The translations under genes and the position numbers were made by a program. The notes under the pieces were generated by a model. It was not told the DNA's origin. It worked only from the letters and a program-made list of their open reading frames with translations, and did no database searches. A stretch of DNA of 26,242 bases, from assembly GCA_016713445.1 (NCBI GenBank), contig JADJPB010000024.1, positions 1-26,242 of the forward strand, written 5' to 3'. This DNA comes from Bacteroidota bacterium. Its GTDB lineage: Bacteria > Bacteroidota > Bacteroidia > AKYH767-A > OLB10. Shown piece after piece: positions 25,808-26,242 of the stretch. Each line of letters starts with the position of its first letter. Positions within the stretch are counted from its first letter, which is position 1.

Positions 25808-26152
25808 TTAAGATGGGTTCTTAATCATGGCATAAAGCATCCTTGAAAGTTCATTCGCTTTAAGTATTATATCTTCAAATTCATTTTTGTCTAATACACC
25901 TGTTTCAGCAAGAATATCTGCAATGGCAACACATTCCATCGCCGATGCCCGAGATGTAGTAAAATAATTTCTTCTGTCGGCTTTTGAAAATTTTCCAGAA
26001 CCTTCTGCAATGTTTAATGGTACACTAAACGAAGCACGCCCGAGTTGGTCTTTAACATAATTATCCAAAGGACGAGAAAGGATAATATTTCTGCAGGTTA
26101 AATGGAAGACCTTAGCCTTCTTATAGACTTCAAGTTTCTGAAAGTCGAACAT
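25808..26152 (-). CDS. four-helix bundle protein (S23/23S rRNA intervening-sequence family)
   Basis: Intact, 114 aa. The pattern MFDFQKLEVYKKAK, SRPLDNYVKDQLGRASFSVPLNIAEGSGKFSKADRRNYF, SRASAMECVAIADIL and ANELSRMLYAMIKN is the S23/TIGR02436 family, first found in 23S rRNA intervening sequences and related to the Avd proteins of diversity-generating retroelements. They form small helical bundles, often pentamers, and probably bind nucleic acid; the cellular role is not settled. No reverse transcriptase or rRNA is in view. Two truncated relatives and two copies of a 55-bp repeat lie immediately downstream, so this locus has undergone repeated duplication or insertion. Confidence 0.9.
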   Translation of the reverse strand: MFDFQKLEVYKKAKVFHLTCRNIILSRPLDNYVKDQLGRASFSVPLNIAEGSGKFSKADRRNYFTTSRASAMECVAIADILAETGVLDKNEFEDIILKANELSRMLYAMIKNPS

Positions 26153-26242
26153 TTTATTATAGTTTTAGAAAAAGGGTTTATAGAATTACTATTTATTGGC
26201 AAGGGAAAAATGATATATTACGATAAAATGGAGATTTCATAG

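Noticed and set aside
25432..26152. Diversity-generating retroelement, because the S23 family includes Avd
   Set aside because: No reverse transcriptase, template repeat or variable-repeat target gene is visible in the window.

Overview
The window (26.2 kb, AT-rich) comes from a member of the Bacteroidota. The evidence is: two secreted proteins with type IX secretion (T9SS) type A C-terminal sorting domains, a giant adhesin with MopE-type and PPC-type repeats, a TPR/HisKA_3 sensor kinase with NarL-type regulator, four-helix-bundle S23-type genes, and promoter elements of the Bacteroidota form TAnnTTTG. Nearly everything is on the minus strand; only the two-component pair at 12.2-14.9 kb is on the plus strand. 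Most genes longer than about 500 bp are broken into overlapping frames, usually at runs of 4-7 A or T. I read these as uncorrected long-read indels, and I give one interval per reconstructed gene with the breaks described.

Layout. 0.1-2.3 kb: a lipoprotein and a T9SS-secreted protein. 2.3-5.2 kb: an island of small minus-strand genes (two zinc-ribbon proteins, a membrane J-domain protein, a TerB-like protein, an unknown 76-aa protein, a RanBP2-type zinc finger). It is marked by four copies of a repeat and a perfect 28-bp palindrome. 5.2-6.3 kb: mostly non-coding, with a small broken two-gene unit and a terminator. 6.3-12.1 kb: one giant surface protein (about 1930 aa) of PPC, SprB-like, Ig-like and MopE repeats plus a T9SS tail. 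12.2-14.9 kb: a divergent histidine kinase and response regulator.

14.9-18.4 kb: a minus-strand operon of an Rrf2-family regulator (three cysteines, NsrR/IscR-like) followed by anaerobic ribonucleotide reductase: nrdD, a separate small glycyl-radical ORF, and nrdG. 18.6-23.3 kb: a second minus-strand operon of an uncharacterised ~527-aa TIM-barrel-like protein, a tyrosine phenol-lyase, a NorC-like cytochrome c and a divergent NorB-like haem-copper subunit. Closely related 20-26 bp inverted repeats (TCGGA...TCCGA) lie in front of the Rrf2 gene and in front of this second operon. The simplest reading is one Rrf2 regulon linking nitric oxide reduction, anaerobic dNTP synthesis, a tyrosine-cleaving enzyme and an unknown oxidoreductase-like protein. 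This is the most interesting part of the window.

23.5-26.2 kb: a Bacteroidota-specific unknown protein with a Cys cluster and a winged-helix-like C-terminus, a small von Willebrand A protein, and a nest of one intact and two truncated four-helix-bundle genes separated by a 55-bp structured repeat. I saw no tRNA, rRNA, CRISPR array or intact insertion sequence.
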